Source of the DNA: Rhodospirillales bacterium
GTDB taxonomy: Bacteria; Pseudomonadota; Alphaproteobacteria; Rhodospirillales; 2-12-FULL-67-15
Direction: 5' to 3'
NCBI GenBank assembly: GCA_016872535.1
Contig: VGZQ01000024.1
Span: 1 to 40,583 of the forward strand
Length of the DNA stretch: 40,583 nucleotides
The notes beneath the pieces were generated by a model that was given only the letters and a program-made list of their open reading frames with translations, searched no databases and was not told where the DNA came from. Both the position numbers and the translations under genes were made by a program. Below are positions 1 through 7,731 of the stretch, in pieces; the first letter of the stretch is position 1; the number at the start of each line of letters is the position of its first letter.

Positions 1-1
1 C

Positions 2-412
2 GTCGCGGCTTACGTGAAAGCGAAACGGGCCGCCAAGGAAGCGATCACCGGCTTCGGCCATCGGGTCTATCGCACCGAGGACCCGCGCGCGCGCCATATG
101 CGCGAAGGAGTCAAGCGCCTGTCACAGGCGATGGGCCAGCCGAAGTGGTATCAGATCCTGGAAGGCGTGGTGGAGGCGATGAAACCCTACGCCCGCCATG
201 GGGTCAATGTGAACGTCGATTTCTACTCGGGCGTCATCTATCACCTGCACGGCATCCCGAAAGATTTGTTCGTGCCGATTTTCGCGGTCGGGCGTGTGCC
301 CGGCTGGACCATGCAAGTGCTGGAGCAGATCGCCAACAACATCCTGATCCGGCCGCTTTTACACTACATCGGGCCGGACTTGCGCCCCTACGTGCCGATC
401 GACAAACGCTGA
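2..412 (+). CDS. Citrate synthase / 2-methylcitrate synthase, C-terminal part (5' truncated by window edge)
   Basis: This is the C-terminal ~136 residues of a citrate synthase family enzyme, which condenses acetyl-CoA (or propionyl-CoA) with oxaloacetate. The reading frame is open to the left edge, so the true start lies outside. The family signature GFGHRVYRTEDPRA is present, with the active-site histidine in GFGHR. Further on, NVDFYSG carries the catalytic aspartate (DFYSG) and is followed by the usual GWTMQVLEQ and IRP segments; the protein ends in YVPIDKR. Citrate and methylcitrate synthases cannot be told apart from this fragment. The gene converges on the BKACE gene with only four bases between the stop codons. 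Confidence 0.9.
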   Translation, partial: VAAYVKAKRAAKEAITGFGHRVYRTEDPRARHMREGVKRLSQAMGQPKWYQILEGVVEAMKPYARHGVNVNVDFYSGVIYHLHGIPKDLFVPIFAVGRVPGWTMQVLEQIANNILIRPLLHYIGPDLRPYVPIDKR

Positions 413-416
413 AAAA

Positions 417-1247
417 TCAGTTCGGTCGGAGCCCGAGGATGCGGCGCGCTTCCGAAGGCGTCGCCGGACGGCGGCCGCGACGAGCGCAGCGTTCGACCGC
501 CATGCGCACCAACTCGACGTTGCCGTCGGCCAATCGCGTCTTGTCGGCCTTGACGTTGTCTTCGAGCCCGGTGCGGGTATGCCCGCCGAGCTCGATCGCC
601 CAGTCGCTGACCTCGGCCTGGTGGCGGGCGATACCGGCGGCGGTCCAGGTCGCACCCGGCATCACGTCTTCCAACTCCTTGATCATGAATTCGAGGATGC
701 TGCGCCGGGCCGGCAGCGCGTTGGGAATGCCCATGACGAACTGGACGTGCGCCGGCGCCTTGAGCAGGCCCTTCTTGACGAGGTTGGCGGCGTTGTAGAG
801 CATGGCGAGATCGAAGATTTCGATTTCCGGCTTGATATCGGCATCGAGCATAGTCTTGGCGAGCCCTTCGACGAAGTCGGGCGGGTTTTCGTAGATCGCG
901 GTCGGAAAGTTGACCGACCCGGTCGCGAGCGAGGCCATGTCCGGCTTGAGATACAGCATAGCGCCGCGCTCCGACTGGTTGCGCCCGCGCCCGCCGGTCG
1001 AAAACTGGATGATCATGCCGGGGCAATGCTTGCGTACGCCTTCCTGCACGGCGGCGAACAGCTCGGGCTTGGAGGACGGCGTCTCGTCCGGGTTGCGGGC
1101 GTGGATGTGGACGAGGGAGGCGCCGGCCTCGAACGCGGCGTGAGTCGACTCGATCTGCTCGGCCGGCGTCACCGGCAGCGTCGGATTGTCCTTCTTGCGC
1201 GGTACCGAGCCGGTGATGGCGACGGTGATGACGACGGGGGTGCTCAT
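417..1247 (-). CDS. 3-keto-5-aminohexanoate cleavage family enzyme (BKACE, DUF849)
   Basis: A 276-residue beta-keto acid cleavage enzyme. Family members take a beta-keto acid plus acetyl-CoA and give acetoacetate plus a new CoA ester. The zinc-binding pair is visible as VHIHAR (H47, H49), and the late R-T-G-L-E-D-N motif supplies the third ligand E229 and catalytic D230, with the arginine just before. I chose the ATG at 1247 (MSTPVVITVAITGS) because a GGAG lies about eight bases upstream and family proteins begin this way; the frame stays open 20 codons further. The length is normal (about 270-310). The substrate cannot be predicted. It is divergent from the E1-like gene at 1413, with 165 bases between. 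Confidence 0.88.
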   Translation of the reverse strand: MSTPVVITVAITGSVPRKKDNPTLPVTPAEQIESTHAAFEAGASLVHIHARNPDETPSSKPELFAAVQEGVRKHCPGMIIQFSTGGRGRNQSERGAMLYLKPDMASLATGSVNFPTAIYENPPDFVEGLAKTMLDADIKPEIEIFDLAMLYNAANLVKKGLLKAPAHVQFVMGIPNALPARRSILEFMIKELEDVMPGATWTAAGIARHQAEVSDWAIELGGHTRTGLEDNVKADKTRLADGNVELVRMAVERCARRGRRPATPSEARRILGLRPN

Positions 1248-1412
1248 GGAAATGCTCCGCTGGCCGAACGAGGGGGCTATTCGATAGCGCCGCGCCGGGC
1301 GGCGCAAGGGGCAAGTCGCTCGGGATAAGCCGGGACGGCGGCCGGGTTCCGCCGGACGAAAATCGGGTTTAAAGTAACGCCGTCATTTCCACCGCCGCAT
1401 TACGGTTTTTCC

Positions 1413-3806
1413 ATGCGCGACGACCGGCTGGCCATTTTGAGCGAGCTTGAGCGCAAGGTGCTTTGGCTCGCGGTTTGGACCATCCATCGCGCCAACCACG
1501 TCCGTCCCGACGCGGATGGGATCAAGGTCGGCGGCCATCAGGCGTCGTCGGCGTCGCTTGCCACCATCATGACCGCGCTTTATTTCGGCGTGCTCCGCCC
1601 CGAAGACCGGGTTGCGGTCAAGCCGCATGCGAGCCCGGTCTTTCACGCCATCCAATACCTGCTCGGCCGGCAGACGCGGGAGAAGCTCGAAGGCTTCCGC
1701 GCCTATAGGGGCGCGCAAAGCTATCCCTCGCGCACCAAGGACTCAGGAGACGTCGATTTCTCGACCGGCTCAGTCGGCCTCGGTGTGGCGCAAACGCTCT
1801 TTTCCTCGCTCGCGCGCGATTACGTCCGCGCCCACGGCTGGGTCAAGGACGAAACGCCGGGGCGTATGATCGCCCTGGTCGGCGACGCCGAACTCGACGA
1901 AGGCAATATTTTTGAATCCCTGCTCGAAGGCTGGAAGCACGGCCTGCGCGACTGCTGGTGGATAATCGACTACAACCGGCACAGCCTGGATGCGGTGATC
2001 CGCGAAGGCTTGTGGGAACGCTACGAAGCGCTGTTCCGCGCCTTCGGCTGGGACGTGGTGATCCTGAAGTACGGCTCGTTGCTGCAGGCGGCCTTCCGCG
2101 AGGAAGGCGGCGAGGCCCTGCGCGAATGGATCGATCGCTGCCCGAACCAGCTTTATTCGAGCCTGGTGTTTCGGGGTGGCGCCGCCTGGCGCAAGCATCT
2201 CCGGGACCATTTCGGCGAGACGCACGCCGTCGCGCGGCTGGTCGCCAAGCGCTCGGACGAGGAACTGGCGCGGCTGATGACCAATCTTGCCGGCCACGAC
2301 CTGCCGACGCTGCTCGACGCCTTCGGCCGCATCGACCATCATCGTCCCGTCTGCTTTATCTGTTACACCATCAAGGGCTTTGGGCTGCCGTTCGCCGGGC
2401 ACAAGGACAACCACGCCGGCCTGATGACCCCGGAGCAGATGGAAGGCTTTCGCGCCGCGATGGGCATCGGCCCAGGGCGTGAATGGGACAAGTTCGAGGG
2501 CCTTGCCCTGCCGATCGAACGGATACGGACATTTCTCGACGATGTGCCGTTCGCCAAGCGTTCGCGCGAAAAGACGCAGGCGTCGAAGGTGCCGGTGCCG
2601 GCCGAATTGCCGGTCGCGATCCAGCCGGTGATGTCCACCCAGGGCGGCTTCGGCGCGATCCTCAACGAAATCGCCAAGGAAGACTCGCCTTTGGCCGAGC
2701 GCATCGTTACCACCTCGCCCGACGTGACGGTCTCGACCAACTTGGGTGCCTGGGTCAACCGTCGCGGCCTGTTCGCGCGCGAGGAGATGGCCGACACCTT
2801 CAAGAACGAGCGGATTCCCTCCACCTTCACCTGGGAATTCTCGCCCCGGGGCCAGCATATCGAACTCGGCATCGCCGAGATGAACTTGTTCATCGTGCTT
2901 TCCGCCCTCGGCCTGTCGCACGCGCTGCACGGCGCGCGGCTGTTGCCGATCGGCACGCTTTACGATCCGTTCATCGCGCGCGGGCTCGACGCCCTCAATT
3001 ACGCGTGCTACCAGGACGCCCGCTTCATCCTGGCGGCGACGCCGTCGGGCATCACCCTCGCGCCCGAGGGCGGCGCGCACCAGTCGATCGCGACGCCCCT
3101 GATCGGCATGGCCCAGGACGGGCTCGCCGCGTTCGAGCCGGCGTTCGTCGACGAACTCGCGGTGGTGCTGGCGTGGGCGTTCGATTACATCCAGCGCGAC
3201 GGGGCGGGCGAGGGGCCGGAGCGCGATTGGTTGCGCGATGCGACCGGCGGCTCGGTGTACTTGCGCCTCTCGACCCGGCCGGTCGAGCAGCCGAAGCGGG
3301 CGATGAGTCCTGAGCTGCGCCAAGCGATCGTCGATGGCGCCTATTGGCTGCGCCCGCCCGGCCCCAACTGCCAGGTGGTCATCGCCTATACCGGCGCGGT
3401 CGCGCCCGAGGCGATCCAGGCGGTCGGGCTATTGGCGGATTCGCGCCGCGACGTCGGTCTGCTCGCGGTCACGTCCGCCGACCGGTTGAACGCGGGCTGG
3501 ACCGCGGCGATGCGCGCGCGCGAACGCGGAGAGGTTCGCGCCCGGGCTCATGTCGAGCGGCTGCTCCAGGGCTTGCCCGCCCATTGCGGGATCGTGACGG
3601 TGCTTGATGGCCATCCGGCGACGCTCGCCTGGCTCGGTTCGGTCGGCGGGCATCGGGTGCGCGCGCTCGGGGTCGAACACTTCGGCCAATCGGGCGCGAT
3701 CCCAGACCTCTACCGGCATTATGGCATCGATTCCAACGCCATCGTCGCGGCGGCGGAAGCGATCGCGCCGGGGCGGCCGATCCCCTACCTCAAGGCGTTG
3801 CCGTAG
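1413..3806 (+). CDS. Pyruvate dehydrogenase E1 / transketolase-like ThDP enzyme
   Basis: A 797-residue thiamine-diphosphate enzyme resembling the homodimeric E1 subunit (AceE), although AceE is usually nearer 890 residues. The ThDP/Mg motif is present with exact spacing: GDA at 157-159, then 26 residues, then DYN with N188. Canonical AceE has GDG and NCN followed by a glutamine ligand; here the glycine is alanine and the glutamine position is H190. GHKDNHAGL and the later pyrimidine-domain stretch HIELGIAEMN are clear. No E2 or E3 gene is visible nearby, so it could belong to a dispersed complex or act alone as a 2-oxoacid decarboxylase or transketolase-like enzyme. No strong Shine-Dalgarno precedes the ATG, so the start is moderately certain. 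Confidence 0.8.
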   Translation: MRDDRLAILSELERKVLWLAVWTIHRANHVRPDADGIKVGGHQASSASLATIMTALYFGVLRPEDRVAVKPHASPVFHAIQYLLGRQTREKLEGFRAYRGAQSYPSRTKDSGDVDFSTGSVGLGVAQTLFSSLARDYVRAHGWVKDETPGRMIALVGDAELDEGNIFESLLEGWKHGLRDCWWIIDYNRHSLDAVIREGLWERYEALFRAFGWDVVILKYGSLLQAAFREEGGEALREWIDRCPNQLYSSLVFRGGAAWRKHLRDHFGETHAVARLVAKRSDEELARLMTNLAGHDLPTLLDAFGRIDHHRPVCFICYTIKGFGLPFAGHKDNHAGLMTPEQMEGFRAAMGIGPGREWDKFEGLALPIERIRTFLDDVPFAKRSREKTQASKVPVPAELPVAIQPVMSTQGGFGAILNEIAKEDSPLAERIVTTSPDVTVSTNLGAWVNRRGLFAREEMADTFKNERIPSTFTWEFSPRGQHIELGIAEMNLFIVLSALGLSHALHGARLLPIGTLYDPFIARGLDALNYACYQDARFILAATPSGITLAPEGGAHQSIATPLIGMAQDGLAAFEPAFVDELAVVLAWAFDYIQRDGAGEGPERDWLRDATGGSVYLRLSTRPVEQPKRAMSPELRQAIVDGAYWLRPPGPNCQVVIAYTGAVAPEAIQAVGLLADSRRDVGLLAVTSADRLNAGWTAAMRARERGEVRARAHVERLLQGLPAHCGIVTVLDGHPATLAWLGSVGGHRVRALGVEHFGQSGAIPDLYRHYGIDSNAIVAAAEAIAPGRPIPYLKALP

Positions 3807-4775
3807 TTATTTCGCGTCCGCGGCGGCGTCGGCGACGGTCAACGGTTCGCCCTTAAGGAAGCGGCGGACGTTGTCGGCAACCAGCGTGCTGATGCGCAGA
3901 TTGGATTCGTTGGTCACGCCCGAAATGTGCGGGGTGAGAATGAGATTGGGCACGCCGACGTAGCGGCTGCCGGCAGGAAACGGTTCCTCGGCGAAGACGT
4001 CGATGGTGGCGCCGCCGAGGTGGCCGGAGCGGAGCGCGTCGGCGAGCGCCGCTTCCACCACCACTTCGCCGCGCGCGGTATTGATCAGGTACGATCCCTT
4101 GGGCATGCGGGCGAGCGCGGCGGCGCCGATGATGCCGCGGGTTTTCGGGGTCAGCGGCGTATGCACGCTGAGCACGTCGAGGCGGGGAAGGAAATCGGGA
4201 AACGTGGCACGCTCGACCCCGTAGTGCTTCCAGGCGGGATCGTCGGCGGCAACGAACGGATCGGCGGCCATCAGGCGCATGCCAAAGGCGGCGGCCCGGC
4301 GCGCGACTTGGCGGGCGATGGCGCCGAAGCCGAGCAGACCGAGGACGCGCCCTTGCGCCTCGCGCCCCACCATGCGCGTGCGCGGCCAAAGGCCCGCGAG
4401 AATCTCGTCGTTGGCGTGGAAGGCGCCGCCGCGCAGCATGACCAGGATCGCGGCGATGGTAAATTCGGCGACCGACACTTCGTTGGCGCCGGTCGCGGGC
4501 AGGACGGGGATTTTCCTGGCCGCGCACGCCTTGAGGTCGATGTTGTCGAGGCCGACTCCGAGCCGGCCGACCACCTTGAGCTTGGGCCCGAGCGCGAGCA
4601 GGGACTCGTTGACCGGCGTGCGGTTGCGCACCACCAACGCGCGGCAGTCGGCCAGCAGCGGGGCGAGCGCGTCCCGATTGCCGATCAAGGCGGGGTCGTA
4701 ACGGGTATCGAACTCGCGCGCCAGCATGTCGATGCCGGCCTGGTCCATGAATTCGGTGATGACGATGTCGGGCAT
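3807..4775 (-). CDS. slcC: D-isomer-specific 2-hydroxyacid dehydrogenase, (S)-sulfolactate dehydrogenase-like
   Basis: A 322-residue NAD-dependent 2-hydroxyacid dehydrogenase. The Rossmann motif G149-F-G-A-I-A is followed by D172, which suggests NAD rather than NADP. The catalytic set is present: R235 in NTARGE, the acidic residue in FAEEP (263-264) and H283 in LTPHISG. The N-terminal pattern (VITEFMD, then VVRNRT, VVGRLGVGLDNID and the late PFVAADDPAW region) resembles what I remember of SlcC from Chromohalobacter, which oxidises (S)-sulfolactate to sulfopyruvate. D-3-phosphoglycerate or glyoxylate/hydroxypyruvate dehydrogenase is the alternative. The divergent neighbour at 4876 resembles ComC, the partner of SlcC in sulfolactate racemisation. 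The stop directly abuts the stop of the E1-like gene. Confidence 0.8.
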   Translation of the reverse strand: MPDIVITEFMDQAGIDMLAREFDTRYDPALIGNRDALAPLLADCRALVVRNRTPVNESLLALGPKLKVVGRLGVGLDNIDLKACAARKIPVLPATGANEVSVAEFTIAAILVMLRGGAFHANDEILAGLWPRTRMVGREAQGRVLGLLGFGAIARQVARRAAAFGMRLMAADPFVAADDPAWKHYGVERATFPDFLPRLDVLSVHTPLTPKTRGIIGAAALARMPKGSYLINTARGEVVVEAALADALRSGHLGGATIDVFAEEPFPAGSRYVGVPNLILTPHISGVTNESNLRISTLVADNVRRFLKGEPLTVADAAADAK

Positions 4776-4875
4776 GGCGGGACTTTATATATCGACCGAC
4801 GGCGGGATCGCCAGGGTGGCGCCGCGCGCGATCTCGGTTGACGCGCCCCGCGGCCGCGGGGATAGTCCGTCCGCC

Positions 4876-5907
4876 ATGCCCTTGTTTTCCGCATCCGCCT
4901 TGGCCGATTGGCTCGGCCGCGCTTTCGCCGGCCTCGGCGTCGAACCCGCGTCCTCCCTCGGGGCGGCCAAGGTCCTGGTCCGCACCAACGCCCGCGGCAT
5001 CGATACCCACGGGGTTTCGCGCGCGCTGGTTTACGCGCAAAAGCTGCGCTCGGGCGAACTCAATCCCCGCCCCCAAGTGCGCTACGAGGAACGTCACGGC
5101 GTTATTCATTGTCACGCCGACGGCGGCCTCGGCCAGAGCGTGGGCATGGACGCCATCGACCGCGCGGTCGCGCGCGCGGGCCAATCCGGGTTCGTACCGA
5201 TGGTCCTGCACGAAGTCGGGCATCTCGCCGCGCTCGGCATGTTCGCGCTCCGCGCGGCCGAGCAAGGCATGGCTGCGTTCGTCACCCAGACGACTCCGCC
5301 GATCATGGCGCTCGCCGGCTCCAAGGGTGCCGCCATCGGCAACAATCCGCTCGCGTTCGCGGCACCCGTTCCCGGCGGACCGCCCTTGGTGTTCGACATG
5401 GCGGCGAGCGGCGTCGCGCGCGGCAACGTGTTGGCCGCCAAGCGCGAAGGCCGTCCGATCCCGGAAGGCTGGGCGATCGACGAAGAAGGACGCCCGACCA
5501 CCGACGCGGATGCCGCGCTCAGGGGCGCGATGCTGCCGATGGCCGGGCACAAGGGCATCGGGCTCGCGATGATGGTCGAATTCCTGGCCGGCAGCCTTTC
5601 CGGAGCCAAGCCGCCGGCGACGGCCGGCGCCAAGCCGGGTAGCGCGCCTTCGCGGGTGGGCGCGTTTCTGTTCGTCGTCAATCCCGGGCTGGTGACGGAG
5701 CGCGCCGGGTTCGACGCCCACGTCGCCGGATGGATGGCGACCTACAAGAAGGCGAGCGGCGAACAAGGCCGCTATCCGGGCGAGCGCGCCGCCCAACTGG
5801 AACGAAAGCGCATGGCCGAGGGCATTCCGCTGAACGCGAGCGTGATCGCGGAATTGAAGCAGGTGGGCGAGTTGGCCAGCGTTCCGTTCGATCTCGCGGC
5901 GACCTGA
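4876..5907 (+). CDS. Malate/L-lactate dehydrogenase family oxidoreductase (LDH2/MDH2; ComC-like)
   Basis: A 343-residue member of the NAD(P)-dependent malate/L-lactate/ureidoglycolate/sulfolactate dehydrogenase family, unrelated in fold to classical MDH. The diagnostic GIDTHGVSR with catalytic H45 lies near the N-terminus, followed by FVTQTTPP, the substrate/cofactor region NNPLAFAAP, and the family's MAGHKGIGLAMMVEFLAG near residue 220-240. I chose ATG 4876 because family proteins start about 45 residues before the THG motif; the longer open frame from 4726 only overlaps the divergent gene's 5' region. Divergence from an SlcC-like gene suggests the pair interconverts enantiomers of one 2-hydroxyacid, by analogy with ComC/SlcC. 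The substrate is inferred, not shown. Confidence 0.82.
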   Translation: MPLFSASALADWLGRAFAGLGVEPASSLGAAKVLVRTNARGIDTHGVSRALVYAQKLRSGELNPRPQVRYEERHGVIHCHADGGLGQSVGMDAIDRAVARAGQSGFVPMVLHEVGHLAALGMFALRAAEQGMAAFVTQTTPPIMALAGSKGAAIGNNPLAFAAPVPGGPPLVFDMAASGVARGNVLAAKREGRPIPEGWAIDEEGRPTTDADAALRGAMLPMAGHKGIGLAMMVEFLAGSLSGAKPPATAGAKPGSAPSRVGAFLFVVNPGLVTERAGFDAHVAGWMATYKKASGEQGRYPGERAAQLERKRMAEGIPLNASVIAELKQVGELASVPFDLAAT

Positions 5908-5947
5908 CGCCGTTTAACCGCACAATTAACGCGCGAAAACACGCCAC

Positions 5948-5961
5948 TTGATTCATGTCAA
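5948..5961. promoter_or_regulatory. FNR/CRP-family box upstream of first hemerythrin gene
   Basis: TTGAT-TCAT-GTCAA matches the FNR/Anr/Dnr consensus TTGAT-N4-ATCAA at nine of ten arm positions. Its centre is about 64 bases before the hemerythrin start at 6019, nearly the same placement as the perfect box before the second hemerythrin gene. A class II activation site at about -41 is plausible. The binding protein (oxygen- or NO-responsive) is not in the window. Confidence 0.65.
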
Positions 5962-6018
5962 GACGGTGTCGGATCGAAATCATTACCCTGTTTCGGCCTT
6001 ACCGGGGAGAAACGCGGC

Positions 6019-6558
6019 ATGGCTTCGGCATTGGACATCGTCCGCGACGAGCACCGCGATATCTTAAGGATATTGCACATGCTCGAAGATCTCGCGGAAG
6101 ACGAAACGGTACTTGCGCGGGGAATTCAGTCGGGACTGATCGCTTCGATAGTCCAATACCTGTGGATTTTTCCCTACGCGATCCATCATCCGAAGGAAGA
6201 AAAGGGATTGTTCCCGGCGTTGACGGCGAAAGACGGAGGCACCCTGGTCGCGACCATCGCCGAACTCATCGGCGATCACGCCAAGGGCTACCGGCTGTTG
6301 CGGGAAATCGAAAACGCCATGCTCGCCAGCGGCGCGCAGGGCGGGATTACCAGGCTCAGGACGGCCATACGCGATTATGTCGATCATAAACGCCGTCATA
6401 TCGAGCGGGAAGAAAGAGAAATCCTTCCCGCGGTGGAGAGGATACTCGACGTCGAGAACCACACGACCGTAAAGAAGACGTTTGCCGATTTGAAAATCGA
6501 CAAAAACATCCTCGCGCTGTTCGAGTCGCTCTTTCCCCACCGCCAAAAGGAGAAATAG
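6019..6558 (+). CDS. Hemerythrin HHE-domain protein (first of two)
   Basis: A 179-residue cytoplasmic four-helix hemerythrin-like protein with a predicted non-haem di-iron centre. Ligand candidates are H12 (DEHRD), H57 and E61 (HHPKEE), H87 (GDHAKGY), and H123/H127 with E131 in the final H-x3-H-x3-E arrangement. Bacterial proteins of this type are implicated in oxygen, NO or iron handling and in stress tolerance. There is no signal peptide or membrane segment. The last 35 residues (KTFADLKIDKNIL and following) lie beyond the HHE core. It is a paralogue of the gene at 6849, with near-identical motif spacing. The FNR-type box upstream suggests expression under low oxygen or nitrosative conditions. 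Confidence 0.9.
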   Translation: MASALDIVRDEHRDILRILHMLEDLAEDETVLARGIQSGLIASIVQYLWIFPYAIHHPKEEKGLFPALTAKDGGTLVATIAELIGDHAKGYRLLREIENAMLASGAQGGITRLRTAIRDYVDHKRRHIEREEREILPAVERILDVENHTTVKKTFADLKIDKNILALFESLFPHRQKEK

Positions 6559-6751
6559 CCAGTCGGAGAAGCGGGTTTCTATATCCTGTTCCTTTTTTCC
6601 CCGCTTCCGGCATCGCCCGTACCGTCTTTTCTGGCAGATCGGGCAAAATCGGCTCCGCCGCTGTTATGCCGGGTATTGAACACAGCCCCTAATTCCTGTC
6701 CTCTTTTCGTTTTATTGCAATTTCCGGCATAGGCCGAAGCAAGCGGTTTAT

Positions 6752-6770
6752 CCACATTGTTTATATGTGG
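6752..6770. promoter_or_regulatory. Inverted repeat upstream of second hemerythrin gene
   Basis: CCACAT and ATGTGG form a perfect 6-bp inverted repeat separated by seven bases. It lies nine bases upstream of the FNR-type box, in the AT-rich part of the 290-base gap between the two hemerythrin genes. It may be a second operator or part of the promoter. The rest of that gap shows no further gene. Confidence 0.35.
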
Positions 6771-6778
6771 TATATATG

Positions 6779-6792
6779 TTGATTTTCATCAA
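6779..6792. promoter_or_regulatory. Perfect FNR/CRP-family box upstream of second hemerythrin gene
   Basis: TTGAT-TTTC-ATCAA is an exact match to the FNR/Anr/Dnr palindrome TTGAT-N4-ATCAA. Its centre is about 63 bases before the start codon at 6849, matching the position of the related box before the first hemerythrin gene. This points to shared control by a CRP/FNR-type regulator sensing oxygen or nitric oxide. Confidence 0.75.
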
Positions 6793-6848
6793 GGCGCATT
6801 AAATATGCAATCTTTATCACAGCCGCTTTCGGGCGAAAGCAGGCGACC

Positions 6849-7385
6849 ATGGCAGCGGCGTTGGACATCCTTCGCAAGGAGCACCGCGCCATCGCCCGCG
6901 TCTTGCATATGCTCAGGGATATCGTCGAAGACGACGCGGTTCTAGCGCGCGGCGTAGAATCGGGATTGATCGCGGCGATGCTCCGTTATCTTCACGTCTT
7001 TCCCTACGGCGTTCATCACCCGAAGGAAGAACAACAGTTATTTCCGGCAATGGCTGCGAGGGATTCCGGCGCAGTGGCAGCGGTGGCGGCATTGGTCGAG
7101 GAGCACGCCGCCGGATACGCGTTTCTGAACGACACCCGCCGGGCGTTGACCGAGATCGGCAGCCAAGGCGGATCCGGACGCCTGCGGCGGGCGATCCAAA
7201 ATTGCATCGCGCACGAAACCCGTCATATGAAGCGGGAAGAAGACGAGATCTTGCCGGTGGCGGAACGGGTGCTGGACGGCGAAACCCTTGCCGCCATTGC
7301 CCAAACATTTGCCGCCAGCGACGAATCGCAAAAGAGCGCGAATATCCGGAAAATGTTCAAATCGCTGCACGGTCCCGACAGATAA
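6849..7385 (+). CDS. Hemerythrin HHE-domain protein (second of two)
   Basis: A 178-residue paralogue of the gene at 6019, with the same architecture. Ligand candidates are H12 (KEHRA), H57 and E61 (HHPKEE), H86 (EEHAAGY), and H122/H126 with E130 in AHETRHMKREEDE. The two proteins are clearly related along their length but have diverged substantially, so the duplication is not recent. Function is inferred from family: non-haem di-iron binding, probably oxygen, NO or iron sensing or storage. It has its own 290-base upstream region containing a perfect FNR box, so it need not be co-transcribed with the first copy. No signal peptide is seen. Confidence 0.9.
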   Translation: MAAALDILRKEHRAIARVLHMLRDIVEDDAVLARGVESGLIAAMLRYLHVFPYGVHHPKEEQQLFPAMAARDSGAVAAVAALVEEHAAGYAFLNDTRRALTEIGSQGGSGRLRRAIQNCIAHETRHMKREEDEILPVAERVLDGETLAAIAQTFAASDESQKSANIRKMFKSLHGPDR

Positions 7386-7412
7386 GCGGGCCGCGCGCGA
7401 TTCGTCGGCGTG

Positions 7413-7598
7413 TCAGCCGCCGTCTTTTTTCTTCGCCGAGGCTTCCGGAAACAGCCAGATGGCGAAAACCATGAACAGCGATAGCCCGAAGGCGATCAGG
7501 CCCGTGTGCGCCAGCTCGCCGCCCCGCTCGTAAAACCACACCGCGATCCCGACCAGGACGATCACGACCGACAAGGGAATCTTGATGTGCGGGGGCAT
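7413..7598 (-). CDS. Small two-transmembrane protein of unknown function
   Basis: A 61-residue protein with two hydrophobic segments, roughly residues 7-22 (PLSVVIVLVGIAVWFY) and 34-50 (LIAFGLSLFMVFAIWLFP). They are joined by a short loop (ERGGELAHTG) and followed by a lysine-rich tail that would be cytoplasmic by the positive-inside rule. The ATG at 7598 has GGAGAG about eight bases upstream; the frame extends 11 codons further with no better signal. I do not recognise a family. It stands on the opposite strand between the hemerythrin and panB-like genes. Confidence 0.65.
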   Translation of the reverse strand: MPPHIKIPLSVVIVLVGIAVWFYERGGELAHTGLIAFGLSLFMVFAIWLFPEASAKKKDGG

Positions 7599-7671
7599 GA
7601 TGGGCTCTCCGTCCCGGTTGCGGGCGCGCACGGCCCCTTGACCGCGCGCGCGCCGACGCTGAAGATACCGC

Positions 7672-7679
7672 TAGTATAT
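7672..7679 (+). promoter_or_regulatory. TAGTATAT element upstream of panB-like gene
   Basis: TAGTATAT lies about 53 bases before the panB-like start. Near-identical TAGTATAC occurs at 9781 and, on the minus strand, at 19748-19755. GTATAC-centred palindromes are typical of GntR/FCD regulators, and a gene for one follows panB, so these may be its operators. The motif is only eight bases, so support is weak. Confidence 0.25.
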
Positions 7680-7731
7680 CACCGGTTCGTCAAGGTTCTC
7701 AATCCTTCCGCTCCCGCGAGGAAACGCGATC

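Noticed and set aside
3853-5796. A 647-codon open frame on the minus strand across the SlcC-like and ComC-like genes
   Set aside because: It overlaps both real genes in other frames, is extremely Arg/Ala-rich and contains no family motif. The same holds for long shadows at 1770-3323 (-), 30513-32114 (+), 33123-34547 (+) and 35514-37346 (-).
6568-6607. Possible terminator after the first hemerythrin gene (GAAGCGGG and CCCGCTTC)
   Set aside because: The arms pair perfectly but are separated by 24 bases, and the T-run lies inside the loop rather than after the stem, so a functional terminator is doubtful.
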